Below are positions 12,407 to 24,540 of a stretch of 64,000 nt of DNA, in pieces; position 1 is the first letter of the stretch; the number at the start of each line of letters is the position of its first letter. The notes beneath the pieces were generated by a model that had not been told where the DNA came from, ran no database searches, and was given only the letters and a program-made list of their open reading frames with translations. Source of the DNA: Blasia pusilla (Eukaryota > Marchantiophyta > Marchantiopsida > Blasiales); the NCBI GenBank assembly GCA_050084515.1, contig CM114271.1, positions 43,090,001 through 43,154,000 on the forward strand, written 5' to 3'. A program made the translations under genes and the position numbers.

Positions 12407-13507
12407 GTGCCTACGATCGTGCAGGCGATTTGCGGTCTCCAGCAGTCTGGAGACCCGATGTTTGGGTTAAAGTTCCCAAGCTTGTCACATGCTGCCGTGA
12501 GCCAGGTCCGGGATTATCGACGTCCATCGATTCAAAGGCAGACAAACTCCCCGAGTGGAAGACGCCAAAACTCCTTTAGAAGGAACACTTACCAGAGGTA
12601 GCAACTGCTGTCGTGAAGATTTGCGGGTCATTCGCCGGACATAGCTACAGATTGAGGCACCAGAAAGTTTAGAAATTACATCATCTGGATTTTATATCGT
12701 TTGTGAGATTATCTCATTGTGCGGTCGCTGGAGATTCAACCGTCTTGCGACCTGATAATGTGTGTAGATTCCTAACGTCAGATCGCGGCTGCAGAATGTC
12801 CGGTTGGGATCTGTGGTTGTCCTTTCAGATCAGAGCTATGGGCGGCCACGATGATAATGAGCTCAACTCCTCCAAAACAGCTAAATGCCGAAACTCTTCT
12901 CAGGTAATCAGACTACCCATAATTGAGAAAATTTTGAAATTTTAATAGATCTTGTGAATTTTGAATAGATCTTGCCACACATGCTGACAATGTCTTTCAG
13001 GTTTGATAAGTATCTTATGCTCATAGTAGTTCGGATGTAGACCAATCTATTAGGAAAACCGCTGTTTAAGTAGAAGTTGCAAATTGCCGCCTCTGCCTAA
13101 AACTTCCGGACAAGGACGGCCAGGGAATTACAGCAGTCCGCTGTATGTCCCTGGCCCGGAATCCCCCGTTGAACTTCCTTTGCTCTACCAATCATTGCCA
13201 ATGATTTGATACTTGTAAGATAGTTTTTACTTTTCTTATCTAATATATAGCGTCTACATAGCACGGTGTACGAGTGCTCTTATAAGTGCTCCAAGTTTGA
13301 ATACTGGTTTTGTCCACGTCCACCGAAATCTTAGATTTGATTCATGACACTGCGTCATGGGATCTGTTCAGCACAGGGAAAGGAAGGGATCCAGAAATTC
13401 TCACGTCGTTCTAGACGTCAAATACATGAACTAGTCTTAAAGTACATGAACTAAATTATATACCACGGGCATCCAGGAAAGGAGGTTAGAGTTAGAGTTC
13501 GCTCACT
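12407..13507. other. Mixed-composition stretch, no gene seen
   Basis: Composition falls back towards AT-rich after about 12.9 kb. Small open frames at 12398-12601 and 12703-12945 have no domain. A short direct repeat of an ATAGATCTTG block occurs at about 12945 and 12965. No gene is supported. Confidence 0.45.
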
Positions 13508-13547
13508 ACACTTTTCCCCACACTTTTCCCACACTTTTCCCCACACT
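13508..13547 (+). repeat. Short tandem repeat, ACACTTTTCCCC type
   Basis: Just over three head-to-tail copies of an 11-12 bp unit, ACACTTTTCCC(C), are visible and then break off into ACACTTG. No function is inferred. Confidence 0.85.
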
Positions 13548-16425
13548 TGAGAAGTTCTTTAGAATTCCATCTCATGGTAAAGCTATCTTGAGACATGTCG
13601 TTAAATATTTTTTTTCCTTGAGATGCTGCAAATAGATTTTCGTAGAGCATTTCCTTGGAGCTCAACATTGCATCATCCTCAACAGTTCGTCTCCTTAGTA
13701 AGATTTCAGCGAGAAAGGCCAGCTCGTATTCTAGTAATGATGAGTGTAGTTCAATTGTACCTAGTTCATTTCATGTACTCTTGAAAAATTATTCTCGTAG
13801 CCATAGTGCAACTTGCACAAATACTCGAGAGACGTCCACGTGTAATGTACTCCAATGACATCTTCCATTGCCTGGTAGAAACGTGAACTTGCAAAATATC
13901 CTAGTGATGAGAAAGACCAATAATCAATTTCAGAACCAGGTTCGGAAAATATGAACGCGCCAACTTTACGACTAGGGTTCACAAAATCGGGAGATGTAGA
14001 GAGCAAGGTTTTGGGACGTAGTGTCATGATGATGGAGCTTTCTCGTTATTAGTAAAGGGGAGGCAATTCAGATTTTGGAGCTAAACTTGTTTAAAATGTA
14101 GGTGGTGGCAAGGACCACAAGTCAGTTTCGTCAAAGTATTCTATTCAATGCTGCTCTAAACTTGAAGAGAGGATAAAGTAGGTGATTTACTTCTTCACAG
14201 AATCAACTATGCTGCTCTGACCAGACCGACCTTATCTTTCCCCATGAGACATGGAAGTAGAAGTTTTATCAGGATAACCGGGTCAAACTAAATTCTCGTA
14301 AAAACCCATGTCAGAGCAGGAGTCGTCCAGATTTGTCTCTATGCATCAACTGGTTAGGTTGACGGAGGACGAAGCTCTTGAATTAGGAAACTCCAGCGAA
14401 GTGCGGTTGAGGCCCATGAGGGAAAGGAAGGGGACGAAACCTAGGTGGACCACTTGTTGAAGTTCTCCACGTGCTCTATCGAGCTTCTATCCGTTCGCAA
14501 ATATTTTTATGGAATGAGGTCAGACAGTGTTTTTCGGTTGTGCCCCCACTTGAAAAATCTCTGTGCTTTTCGGAAATCTCCAGCTACTTGCGTAGTTTGT
14601 GTTCTTCCACTTGCTCATTCACGTGACGTGACGAGGTTCGCTCCTGCTGCTAACTTACTAGAAACGATGTTAGAAAGAGTTGCATTTATTTGGTTATTTA
14701 CGATCTCATATTTCGGGGAATTCCCAATGGCTGCTACTGCATTTTGTGACACTAGTGCCTTTCTAATTTTTTTTACCCGGTTTAGCTTCGAACCTATCCA
14801 GTCACGAAAAGGATGGGTAAGTGCCAAACTTGGAACTCAACAGATTGTGACCCGTAACTCGGTAGGTTAGAGCTAAGAAATTCCACAGCGGACGAAAATA
14901 ACCGGTTGCTCCAAATGATGATGATTTTTTATTTTTAGCGACGTATTTCTCACGGACCTAGTTAGACCTGTAAACTCGGTGTGCGTTTGTCTACATGTGC
15001 CATTGGGAGGGTTTCCTGTATCCATCTTTGGGTTGTGTGAAGTTATGAACTTTGGAAAGATCTTGTCTTTTTCAATCCGGGGACCTATAAAGTGGAGGTG
15101 AGTAACTGGCCCAAAGACACTAATTTTAGGGTTATGATGTTTCACTACTTTCGCTCGGCTTGAGTTTAATCTCCGTCGCATTGATTTGTAGCAAAGCGAT
15201 TTTGATTGCCTTAGTGGAAATTTCCCTTTTAGTTACCCATTAAGTACTTCCCTTAATTGACGATTCCCTCATTCATGTTGACTTATTAATGGGTTTTTTT
15301 TTAGTTGCAGGAGTGGAAAGCGGAGATAAAGGTTGTTTTGTTGCCAAGTTGATGGCGGATTTTGTTGCTAATACAACCTGGCTTCTTAAGTGGAAACTCA
15401 CTAAAGATTTGGCATATTCATATATTTCAATTTTTTAAAATGTTATGATATAAAAATAAACACTGTTCAATTGGAAGAAAATGATAGGATTTTAAGGCCA
15501 TTTGACAAATTAGACCATACCATGGTAAATATAAATGTGAGACTTGGCAAGCCGATGTGCATAGGCTTATGTACTATTAATCCAAGCCCGTGTCATGCAC
15601 AAGCTTCAATTACTTTCCATAATTAACCCTCAAAATTATCAGTTTCTTTTTAAATCAATTTTGAGTGATCTTATTGGCTCATAAGATAAGTTTGAAAGTA
15701 AAGGTTATAAGTATCAAGTGTGGAGAAGAGAAGAGTTTGCAAAATAAAAGGGCATTTTTCAATATTAATATAAATATTCTACATATTTTAGTGGTCTTAT
15801 AGCAAAGTTGCATGAAAATAGAATTGTCCCACCAATTCAATGGACAAGTCCAATAAGTCTTGTGCACGAATTTTGTTGAGACCTCGATCGTCCATGTGGG
15901 CTCGAGACATGGGAATAGTTATGGGAAGGAATCAAAAGGGCGTGAAGATTATGAGCCTTCTTCTGGCCTATAGTGAACCCGCATCGGGCTACGATAGGCT
16001 TGTGCGGGCTACTTGCGGGGGTGTGTGGGTTTAATACATGCTTGTGTGCTGCGGCCTACAAAATTGGTGATAAGAACGGTGGCAAGAACGAGCGATGGAC
16101 ATTGGACTCGAACCCTTCTATAGCCTGGTTCTATGTTGTAGGTGGGATGGGCTATGGACATGTGGACATGTCCATCCTTGAGACATACATAAACCCTCAA
16201 ACATAATTTCGGTGTGTGTAACCTTGTCTTTAAGTTATAGGTGTCACAATGTGAATAGTACTACACGTGAGAGAGGTGTCCACTAATCAAGGTGGAGGAA
16301 ATAAATTTTATAAACATTCATTGGTACAAGGAAACAAGATTTTTTGTTAGATATTTCATTTTATAAGTAGATTGAGTAGAATTAATATGATGAAGGGTAC
16401 AATATGCTCAAACTTATAAGAGCTA
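13548..16425. other. Stretch without recognisable genes
   Basis: The longest open frame is 141 residues (14445-14870, plus), with no domain I recognise and an overlapping frame on the other strand. A GC-richer patch at about 15.85-16.2 kb contains open frames of 60-77 residues on both strands and the phrase GGACATGTGGACATGTCC, which recurs in part at 18.7-19.0 kb. It may be a small transposon relic, but no ends were found. Confidence 0.4.
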
Positions 16426-16839
16426 TGGGAGAATATAAAATGTGACCAAATCACTAAAATATATAACAAGTCTTGGAGTTATAAAGTGACTTGCTCCGTC
16501 CGATGTCCATGCGTTCACAAAAAAAGGTTTCATTGAACCAAAACACAGAGATAATTTGACATTTGAGAATGCGCTATTGTTGCAACTCCTCGACTATTTG
16601 AATCTCCAGAATTTTTTTTCTGAAGTATTTTTCCATTTTTATTAATAGAGAAATTTAGCACATCGTGATGCAACATAAGGTTACACCATTCTAATAACAC
16701 TACATCATAAACCACCTACGTCGTATTATTACGACCCTGAGATATCTAAATCAGGACCATCAATCTAGATTTCTCCTTAGATAAGGGGGCAAATCATATT
16801 AATAATACACAACAAGAAGTGGATATTGAAAATTGAACA
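16426..16839 (-). repeat. Full-length degraded solo LTR of family SL
   Basis: The segment aligns with family SL from the TGTGAGAAAA end (here TGGGAGAATA) to the AATCCAACA end (here AATTGAACA), giving about 414 bp. Both the AATCACT(G/A)AAA block and the CCACCTACGTC(A/G)TATTA block are present. The flanking pentamers AGCTA (16421-16425) and AACTA (16840-16844) match at four of five bases, which fits an old target-site duplication. Divergence is clearly higher than in the copies at 24.8, 35.0 and 53.0 kb. Confidence 0.8.
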
Positions 16840-16920
16840 AACTACTTCGGAATTCAAAAATTTTGGAAATTATATTTGAGAGATTTTTTTTTGGAAATTT
16901 GAATGTTGGACTTTCTTTTA

Positions 16921-18690
16921 TGACACCCCTAACCGAAATCCTAAAATTGAATAGATCTTTCTAGACCTACGCGATAATATGTACTAAGATAAAACTTATT
17001 CTCTATTTTTCATCTTCTCCAAGTATATGATCTTCATCTAAGTTTTTCTCCACTTGCTGATGAAATTGTTTCCAACCTATTTACCAATTTTCAAGAAAAA
17101 TGGACATCTAACCCAAATCCAAAAATGAAGAGGTCTTTCTAGGTATGCACCATAAGATTTACTTAGGAAAAATTATCCTATTTATTTTTCAAATATTTCA
17201 AATGTAGGATCTTGACTTGAGATTTTTTCCAACTTTTTATGGAACTGTTTCTAACCTCCTTGAAAGTTTTCACAGAAAAAAGAAATCCAACCCAAATTAT
17301 AAACATAAAATGGTCTTTCTATACCCAGCCATTAAAGATTTATTAAGGAAAATTTTAATTTTAATTTCCTATCTTATCCAAGTATATGATCTTCACATGA
17401 AATTTTCTCCACTTGCTAATGAAAGTGTTTCCAATCTCCTAGCAAAATGTGAGGGAAAATGAAAACCCAACTCCAAGCCAAAAATTAAAGAGGTCTTCTA
17501 AGATCCCCATGATATCCTCTAAATTTTTGAATCTTATCTAAAAATATGATCTTGAATTGATATTTAGTTCGTTTTTTTCTTAAATATTTTTGAACCTTCT
17601 TACAAAATTTCATAGAAAATAGAAGTGAAACCCAAATCCGAAGAAAGAAGAGATTTTTGTAGTTGTACGTGATAAAAAAACTCACGAAAGAGTCTCTTCT
17701 ATATTTTTCATCTTCCCCAAGTATATGATCTTGATATAAAAACTTTTCCATTTGTTGAAAAAAAGGTTTCAAACCTTCTTGAGAACTTTCATGGAACATG
17801 AAAATCCAACCCAAGGCCCAAAAATGAAGATGTCTTTCTAGACTTGAGTGATCAAATTAATCAAGGAAAAACTCTCCCTTGCATATTATCTTCACTTGAA
17901 ATTTTATCTATTTTTTAGATAATTTTCTCCAACCTCCTTGAAAAATTTCAAGGAAAATAGATATTCAATCCGAGGCCTATAAATGAAGAGGTCTTTCTAG
18001 ACCCATTCAATATGATTTTCTAAGGAAAAACTATGCTTTGCGATTTTTATCTTCTCCAGAACATGATTTTTATTTGATATTTTGTCCATTTTTTCATGAA
18101 AGTTTTTTTGAACCTCCTTGCAACATTTCATAGAAAATAGGAGTCCAACCCAAATCCTAAAAATTAAGAGGTTTTTCTAAATCCATGGAAAGATTTCATG
18201 GAAAAGGAAAATCCAATCCAATCCCTTCTTGAAAGATTTCATGGAAAAGGAAAATCCAATCCAAAGCCTAAAAATAAGAGATCTCTCTAGACCAGCGCAA
18301 TAAGATTTACCAAGGAAAAGTATCCCTTGTGTTTTTCATCTTCCTCCAATAAATGATCTAGACTTTGAAGATTTTGCATTTATTGATTGAAGAATTTTCA
18401 ACCTCCTTGCAAAATTTCAAGGAAAAGAAAAATTGGACCCAAAGCCTAGAAATGAAGAGGTCTTTCTAGACTTATAGGATAAGATTTTATTAAAGAAAAC
18501 TCTCTTCTGCATTTTTTTTTCCATGTGTATTATCTTCACCTCAGATTTTATTTTTCATTTTTTGATGAAATAATTTTATATCTCCTTGCAAAATTTGAGG
18601 GAAAATGGAAATCCAACCCTAAGCCTAAAAATGGAAACGATTTTCTAGACCCATACACAAAGATTTACTAAGGAAAACCTATCCTTAAGA
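16921..18690 (+). repeat. Tandem satellite, about 180-bp period, ten or more units
   Basis: A block reading roughly CCAACCCAAAnCCTAAAAATGAAGAGG-TCTTTCTAG recurs with the TCTTTCTAG anchor at about 16955, 17134, 17314, 17494, 17654, 17833, 17992, 18172, 18282, 18461 and 18641. Spacings are 179, 180, 180, 160, 179, 159, 180, 110, 179 and 180. Each unit also carries a TATGATCTTCA...TCTCCACTTG block and a CAACCTCCTTG...TTTCA(A/T)GGAAAA block. Units differ by 20 per cent or more, so the array is old. Variant spacings of 160 and 110 reflect internal deletions or local duplications, one of them visible at about 18190-18250. It encodes nothing. Confidence 0.93.
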
Positions 18691-19080
18691 CGGACAAGTT
18701 TGGACATGTCCACAGATATGGGTTCCAAGAGGTGGGACCCACACTTTTAGTCCATGATGGAAAGCAAGACAAGGATGAGAGGAGCAGTGAGGGAGGAGGG
18801 AGTGAAGGTGGAGGGGGGAAGAAATGGATGAGTATGGAACACGAAGGCAAGTAAGAGTAATGAGAAAGAAGGGTATGTGGGGCCCATATGGATAAGTCCT
18901 TCCATAGGACGGACATAAGTCCATCGACATGGACATGAACATGTCCACAGACACAAACTTTGTCCACATGCAACCTTGGTAATGATGACACATCATCATA
19001 TGATATGGACATGCCATATCAACTTGAGCAGTTGGCATATGACACATCATCAAGTGACATGGACAATAAGACAATTTATA
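18691..19080. other. Stretch rich in GGACATGTCC-like palindromes
   Basis: The palindrome GGACATGTCC or close variants occurs near 18700, 18930 and 19000, with a purine-rich patch (18770-18830) between them. Open frames of 69-135 residues on the minus strand overlap each other and lack domains. It sits between the 180-bp satellite and the first subterminal-type array of the E1 element, so the true left end of E1 may lie in or near it. Confidence 0.5.
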
Positions 19081-19640
19081 AAACGTAGTCATTTTTTTCT
19101 CGAGTCATAACATGACTACCAACCTAGTCATGAATGAAAATATGGGTTGAGGTTGAAGTAATGGCAAATATTCCACACCATGTAATGATATATTGACAAG
19201 TGTAAAAAATTATTTAGCAGTGAGTCAAATATGACTAAAGCCCACTCATAATCATGTGACAATGACTTGAGCAATAATCACATATTGATTGAAATGATTG
19301 GCGTAGTCTTTCATTAAGTTAGTATCGAATGATTATCGAATGATTGGGTTGCCTAGTAATGAGTGCTCAAGTCATGAAATTGATGAATAACGACTAGTTG
19401 AATTATTGGATTATGACTATGTAAGTGATTGAAATGGTAATTTGGAAAACAATGACTCGAGGAGTAGTCCATTCATTTCTCATTGAGTAATTGAATGACT
19501 TGTGGAATGATTGCTATATGATTGATGTAGTCATTAACTTTATGCTTTATGGGCATAATATATGATTCTTTTGGTCATTTTGTAACGACTAATGGAATCA
19601 TTTTAAATAGAAATTGGGTGTAATATTTCACATTTATCAA
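19081..19640. repeat. Subterminal-type array of TGACT/AGTCA motifs, E1 3' side
   Basis: This AT-rich stretch has many copies, on both strands, of ATGACT and its degenerate form ATGATT, for example AGTCATTTTTTTCTCGAGTC near 19088 and ATGACTATGTAAGTGATTG near 19425. Similar, denser arrays form the verified ends of E1 (36895-37513) and E2 (53896-54625). Its place just beyond the stop codon of the E1 TNP1-like gene fits a 3' subterminal region. No terminal CACTA was found on its left. Confidence 0.65.
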
Positions 19641-19960
19641 TGCTTCCAATAGATGTAGGAGAATTTTATGCAAAAAAAATCCCAGCAAGACAAAAGAAGG
19701 CATGAATGCCGAAAAAAAAAGTCATCAATACGAGAGCTTAAAGTAAGCAATCTATTCATTCAAGACTAAATTTAGCAAAAACAATGGACAAACCTTACAA
19801 AATCTTAGTCTATTATTTAGCACAGGAATAGTCACATCTAAAGTAAACAGAAATCATAGGGGCATGAAAATGAAAATTTGTTATAAGTAACAAAAGCATT
19901 CAAAATTTTTACCTATTTTTGTGAGGTTTTTATAGGCCAAAACAAAGAAGTCCTATTCAT
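19641..19960. other. Sequence between TNP1-like stop and E1 3' array
   Basis: AT-rich sequence with no open frame of note. By position it is the 3' untranslated region of the E1 TNP1-like gene. Confidence 0.5.
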
Positions 19961-20132
19961 CTAATGCATGGCCTTTCTCAAATGCATTTCTGGCCAAATC
20001 ATGATTGATCCCAAGGCATAAAAAAAAGTTAGTTGTGGCGGATTATCTTCTTTATTGGCTAGCCACAAATCATGCTCTGGATCCAAAACTTCAGTTAGAG
20101 TGATCCGCACCATTTCCATCGGTATGTCCTTC
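19961..20132 (-). pseudogene. E1 TNPA/TNP1-like gene, C-terminal part of the split exon
   Basis: Read on the minus strand, this piece continues the exon that breaks off at 25858, on the other side of the gypsy element G1. It encodes KDIPMEMVRITL and, further on, DLWLANKEDNPPQ, then after a disrupted stretch a LGSIMIWPEMHLRKAMH tail with a stop at 19961-19963. These correspond to SDIPSGVVRVDL, KLWQPNEANMPSQ and LGGSIFCPEVNFKKS in E2 at about 55042-55200. The region is the TNP1/En/Spm-like domain found at the end of CACTA second proteins. The CCTTC at 20128-20132 is one copy of the G1 target duplication. Confidence 0.85.
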
Positions 20133-21430
20133 TATGATACCCAAAATTTTGTAATTTTGAGATTTATATCTTTTGATTAAAGGAATGAAGACTCTATTAC
20201 GTAAACGTTGTATATACAAGACTATTTTAGATATTATGTTTGTGTATTGGAAAAATGAGTAATATTGAAATGGATCATGAAGTTCCTAGGATAAGGCAGA
20301 GAGGTGGAAAATCAAGGATTTGCCTTAGAAGAGAGGGAAATGTAACAAAGTGTAAAGACTCAGAGCGAAACTTGTAAAAGACAACAAAGCCTTATTAAGA
20401 ACCTGTTTATGAAGTGCTACGCTCTTGAAAGAAGCACAATGAAGAAGAAGAGGAAGAAGTACTTCGCTCTTGAACGAAGCGCGAAGAACGAAGCACTTGG
20501 AACAAGAGAAGGATGCATTGCTTCGTCTTCGAACCAAGAGGAAGAGCTTCGTCCTCAAGGGAAGAAGAAGAAATTTAGACTTCGCAGCGAAGCGAAGCTA
20601 AAACTCGACGTGATTTCAAGCAGCACACCGTTAGAAAAACTAGACTAGGAAGAGGCGCGACTTTTTGACCAGATAGGAAGTTATGACAGTTATGCCCAGC
20701 GGATTCATAGCAATCATAGGAAAAGATATGAGAACCATAGATCAAGGTAGTTACAAACTCTCAATAAACACTAGATTCCTAAGAGACGCTTCAGATCTTT
20801 GGACCTACTACTACCTCGGATGATATTTAAGAAGCAAGAAAGTAGCTATTCTCATCATTCTTTCACGAAGTCCTTATGCTGTAGGAATGGTCGGAGCAAG
20901 GGATTAGTACCCTTTCAAGCTTGTATACACTTTGAAGCTTTCTCATTCTTGATGGAGTAGTAAAGAACTCATTTCTTCATTCTGATGTGTGATGCATATG
21001 TCTGAGAAATCTTATTGGGTCTGCAGAGTGAGGAGTGAATCAAGAGAACACTTTCATCATTAGAATAATCAACAACAAGTTGTAAGAAATCTGTTCACTA
21101 GAGAGTAGCTTGCCTAGACGGATTGACTTCCAAAATTAGGAGAAGCCAACTTCTTGTTGAGGTCTCTGTGAGGTTCTTTGATGTTGAGTGAAGATCTACC
21201 TGAGCGTGAATTCAATTCCACTGGAGAGAATCAAAAAAAGAAATCTTGGTACTAATAAAGAGAAGAATACCCTGATAAGTGATTGAATCCAAATTGTACA
21301 CACTTAACTACAACTATTACAAGATAAATACCATCTTGAACTCTCTTTTCACATAATCGTGATCCTCTTGGGGATTGAACTCATTGAATTACTATAAAAA
21401 GATCAATTCTTATACTTCTTGTACATTACA
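20133..21430 (+). repeat. G1 5' long terminal repeat
   Basis: About 1.3 kb. The left edge is set by the target duplication and the right edge by the last base shared with the right LTR remnant (the final 94 bp match at 25764-25857 with one visible difference). The terminal dinucleotides are TA...CA rather than TG...CA, consistent with a G-to-A change at base 2. A block at 20415-20600 is crowded with CTTCG and CGAAG motifs, for example ACGAAGCACTTGG and TTCGTCTTCGAACC, and may be a regulatory region. A TATTTAAG near 20825 could serve as a TATA element. Confidence 0.82.
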
Positions 21431-21445
21431 TATAGCTACAAATTT

Positions 21446-21464
21446 TTTGCGCCACTGTCGGGGA
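21446..21464 (+). other. G1 primer-binding-like site
   Basis: TTTGCGCCACTGTCGGGGA lies 15 bp inside the left LTR. Plant Ty3/gypsy elements often have a TGGCGCC(G/A)...GGGGA sequence at this place, complementary to the 3' end of a tRNA primer. The match is recognisable but imperfect (one G missing in TGGCGCC), and I did not identify the priming tRNA. Confidence 0.6.
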
Positions 21465-21494
21465 TCATAAGATTTGCTGAAAAGGGAGAGGCTG

Positions 21495-23753
21495 ATGGGT
21501 AACCCCGCGCCGGGGGAAAATGCCTCGTCGCCTAGGAGACCCAACCATCTAATTCTCACCGAAGACCATATCCTATCTCTAGCTATCCCCCTAAGACAAT
21601 GGATGGAAGAAGATAGTAATCTTTTTTCTGCATTAGTACTAGAGAAGATAGAACAATTAATTAGTATTGTCAAAGAACCCGTCGCCGAACGGTGCTTTGC
21701 CCATGAACGTCACTTGTACTTGGTGATGACCCAATACTTCTGTTTATGGGAGGAAAACTTGGCAGGTAGATTGAGGGCACATTCACACTCTCATAGGAAT
21801 TAGGAAGACCCAACTTTCTCTCCATGGATCGATACCATGTAGCAGTCTTGGGTGCGCAACCAAGCCCACGAATCCCATGACGGACTTATGGAAGCCTCTC
21901 GGCCATCCGCTCAAGATCAGCGAGCTGATTGACACAATAAGCAACAAGAAGATCATCTATCTTGGAGACCGCCGGGTGCCTCTCCTAGTCTTTGTCCTCG
22001 AAGGAATCCGAAGAGCAAGAAGAGGGACAGGAGTGCGCTCCCCAACACGTCTCCTGCCACTTCGCAGTTGTCGGACGAAGAGTCAATCTAGGATCCCTTT
22101 GGGGACTCGGGGGATGAAGGGTCGGATAGACCAACCAGATCTGAACCTCTACCTCCTCCTTCTCGAACATCAAGTCTGGGACCCGGAAACCGAAGTTCCC
22201 CAAAGGCTAATACTATGAAGACATTGCTAAGATATCCCATGTTTGTGGGAGGATGAAGAGATGAGGTTGACAACTTTGTGCTCGAGTTTACTCATGTAGC
22301 TAAGGCTAATGGGGAAGGCTCGGAGGAAGATTTGCTACGAGTATTCCCGGGCCTGCTAAAGAAGCGGGCAAGCCAGTGGTATGAGGGCCTGGGAGTGGAA
22401 GTCACTGAAACGTAGAAGAGGGTACTAGAGGCCTTTCTTCATGAGTTCCGGGACTTGGAGTTTGAGGACAGGCTTCTGACAAAGCTTCGTGATTTAAAAC
22501 GTAAGAAGAAGGAAACTCTTGGGGAATACACCCAGAGATTCCAAAGCCTCGTAAATAAACTCAAACACACAACTACCTTGCAATTGGTAGATTGGTTTGT
22601 GTCGGGACTATCCAAGGAAATGGACCGCTACTGCCGCTGGGGCCAACGAGATTCCTTCGAAGCAATCATTGCATCAGCAGAGGCGTATGAAGCTTCCGAG
22701 AAGTCCCGCAAAATGCAAAGACGGTGTCATCAATGGCGAGGTTCTTCCTCCGAGGACGAAGCGTCCTCTACGGATACCGAAGCCTCTACCGACGACACCA
22801 CGGTGTCCTCAGACTCCGAAGAAGATCCAAAATCCAAACAGAAGAGAAAAAGCACACACCACCGCTCTCCGAAGCGTGGACGAAAAACGAGGTCTGCAAA
22901 GCATGTCCCCTAGAGGTCTGTAAGTCCAATACAAGGGACCGCGAGGAAGGCAGGCAAGTTTGCCATTGAAGAGTTAAGTAAACAAATGGCGGAGTTGAAA
23001 GTACATCTGGCGGCCCAGAAGGACCCGAGAAGAAGACCAGTTCTGATGAGGCCCAATGTATGGTGCAGTGCCTGCGGAACCCAAGGGTATAGTGCCCAGG
23101 AGTGTCACCTTCACAGAGATCTATGTTGGATCCAGGAAGACCGAACTATGGATGAAGGATGGTATGAAGCTGAACAATGGGAAGGTTGTTATGCAATTCA
23201 AGCCATGCCAACCCCTAATCCCGGACGAAGTTCGATCCCCACGTATGTACCTCCGGAATACGGGGAACAGAGACCCCTGAGACAGATTATGGGCTCTGCG
23301 GCCTTCACGCCATCCATACAAAGGAATTTTTGTTACAATTGTGGGGTAGCCAACCATTGGGCCAATAATTTCCCAAATCCCAAGAGGCCAGTAGGACTCA
23401 ATCTGTTGTGCGGGAATTGCAAGAAGGGTGGGCACACTGCAGTGGAGTGCCCGGAGCCCAAGGTCCCGCGGTTGCTGGTCAAGTATGTAACCACCCCAGC
23501 AGCACAAACAGAGTCCCAGAATGAAGTACATGTTCAACTCGTCCGAGTGGAGGAGTTAGGGTCCCCCAAGATAAGGCGAGTTACCATTAGGGAAGAGGAG
23601 TCCGACAAAATGGCACCCAAAGAATCCTTGGAGTGGCCACGAAGTTCTTGCTGTCACCACAAGGTCCAAGATCCAGACCGCCGAGACAACCAAGATAAGA
23701 GTAGGGGTTTCGTCTTCGCGCGAAGTCAAAGACCCCAAGAAGAAAAGCGTTGA
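21495..23753 (+). pseudogene. G1 gag relic with zinc knuckles
   Basis: The frame starts with MGNPAPGENASSP and continues in broken frames. A Retrotrans_gag-like domain is at about 22270-22640: it includes FPGLLKKRASQWYEGL, a stop at about 22411-22413, then EFEDRLLTKLRDL, TLGEYTQRFQSLVNKL and WFVSGLSKEMDRYCRWG. A Ser/Glu/Lys-rich linker follows. Then come three Cys/His segments near 23065-23460. One has an intact CX2CX4HX4C zinc knuckle (CGNCKKGGHTAVEC). One lacks its last Cys (CYNCGVANHWANNF), and one has lost the His. Gag normally packages the element RNA in virus-like particles. Frame changes at about 22.45 and 22.9 kb and internal stops make it non-functional. Confidence 0.85.
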
Positions 23754-24059
23754 CACCTTCTGCGTCGGGAAGGCCATTCTCAAAGGAGATGTTGAACCTG
23801 CCTTTGACCAAAGTCATCCCAAGTACTTCCATCAGGATGTTGAGGACCAGGTTCGCGCTCAATTCCGCCAAGAGTGAGGCCCAGAATGGGTGTCACAACA
23901 GACAGCAGAGAACTCAAGGGCAGAAATGGCCCCGGCAGTACAAGCCACCATGACGTCGCCGATGGTTTTAGAAGCCTACCACTTACTCAAGGACTTAGCA
24001 TCAAGGCCGGTGAATATCACCTTGTTACAGTTCTTAATGGATAACCTTGTTTATGGTAA

Positions 24060-24540
24060 AATTTTGCAGCAGTGGAAGATGAGCCGCAGGAAACCCAAGA
24101 ACTCCTCAAAGAGTCTACTAGTAGTGGATTTATTCCGTATCAAAGTTGAAGATTTGGGAGCCCCATAAGTAGAAGTTGAGATCAAGGGACACACCATTAA
24201 GAAAGTCCCATTGACTCTGGGAGTGGAATCAATATTATGACGGAACAGATAGCCCATTCTCTTGGGTACACAAAGTATGAGGCCACCGACAAATATCTAC
24301 GGTTTGCAAATCAGTCCCGGAAGCGACCGCTCAAACAACTCACTCAGATTCCAACGATGTTGGGGTGTATTATTTCTGCTGGATTACTTAGTGTTAGAGC
24401 CCTTGACGGCCATGGGATACCCCTTGCTGATTGGAAGGCCCTGGCTCTATGGTGCGCGAGTGACCACCGGTTGGAAAAGAAGACGGTTCACGTTCCAAGA
24501 TCCGGGCCAGGTCCTAAAAATACTCATCAAGCTTTCATAG
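24060..24540 (+). pseudogene. G1 protease region relic
   Basis: From 24213 the frame reads DSGSGINIMTEQIAHSLGYT, the aspartic-protease active site D-(S/T)-G followed by the usual INIMxE segment. About 150 bases on, the other half of the retropepsin appears in another frame (YPLLIGRPWLYGARV, near 24418). A stop lies just before the active site (24166-24168). A shift between the two halves is required, so no functional enzyme can be made. It sits directly between gag and reverse transcriptase, as expected for gag-pro-pol of a gypsy element. Confidence 0.82.

Noticed and set aside
14445-14870. 141-residue open frame as a gene
   Set aside because: No domain, no supporting context and a 70-residue frame on the other strand; it could be chance.
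15398-15420. CACTAAAGATTTGG as the left terminus of E1
   Set aside because: The preceding bases (ACT) do not match the CCC after the right end, there is no TGACT array beside it, and the SL LTR and satellite lie in between.
16921-18690. Possible CRISPR-like or gene-cluster array
   Set aside because: Units of 180 bp diverge along their whole length with no constant repeat and unique spacer pattern, and the DNA is plant nuclear. It is a satellite.
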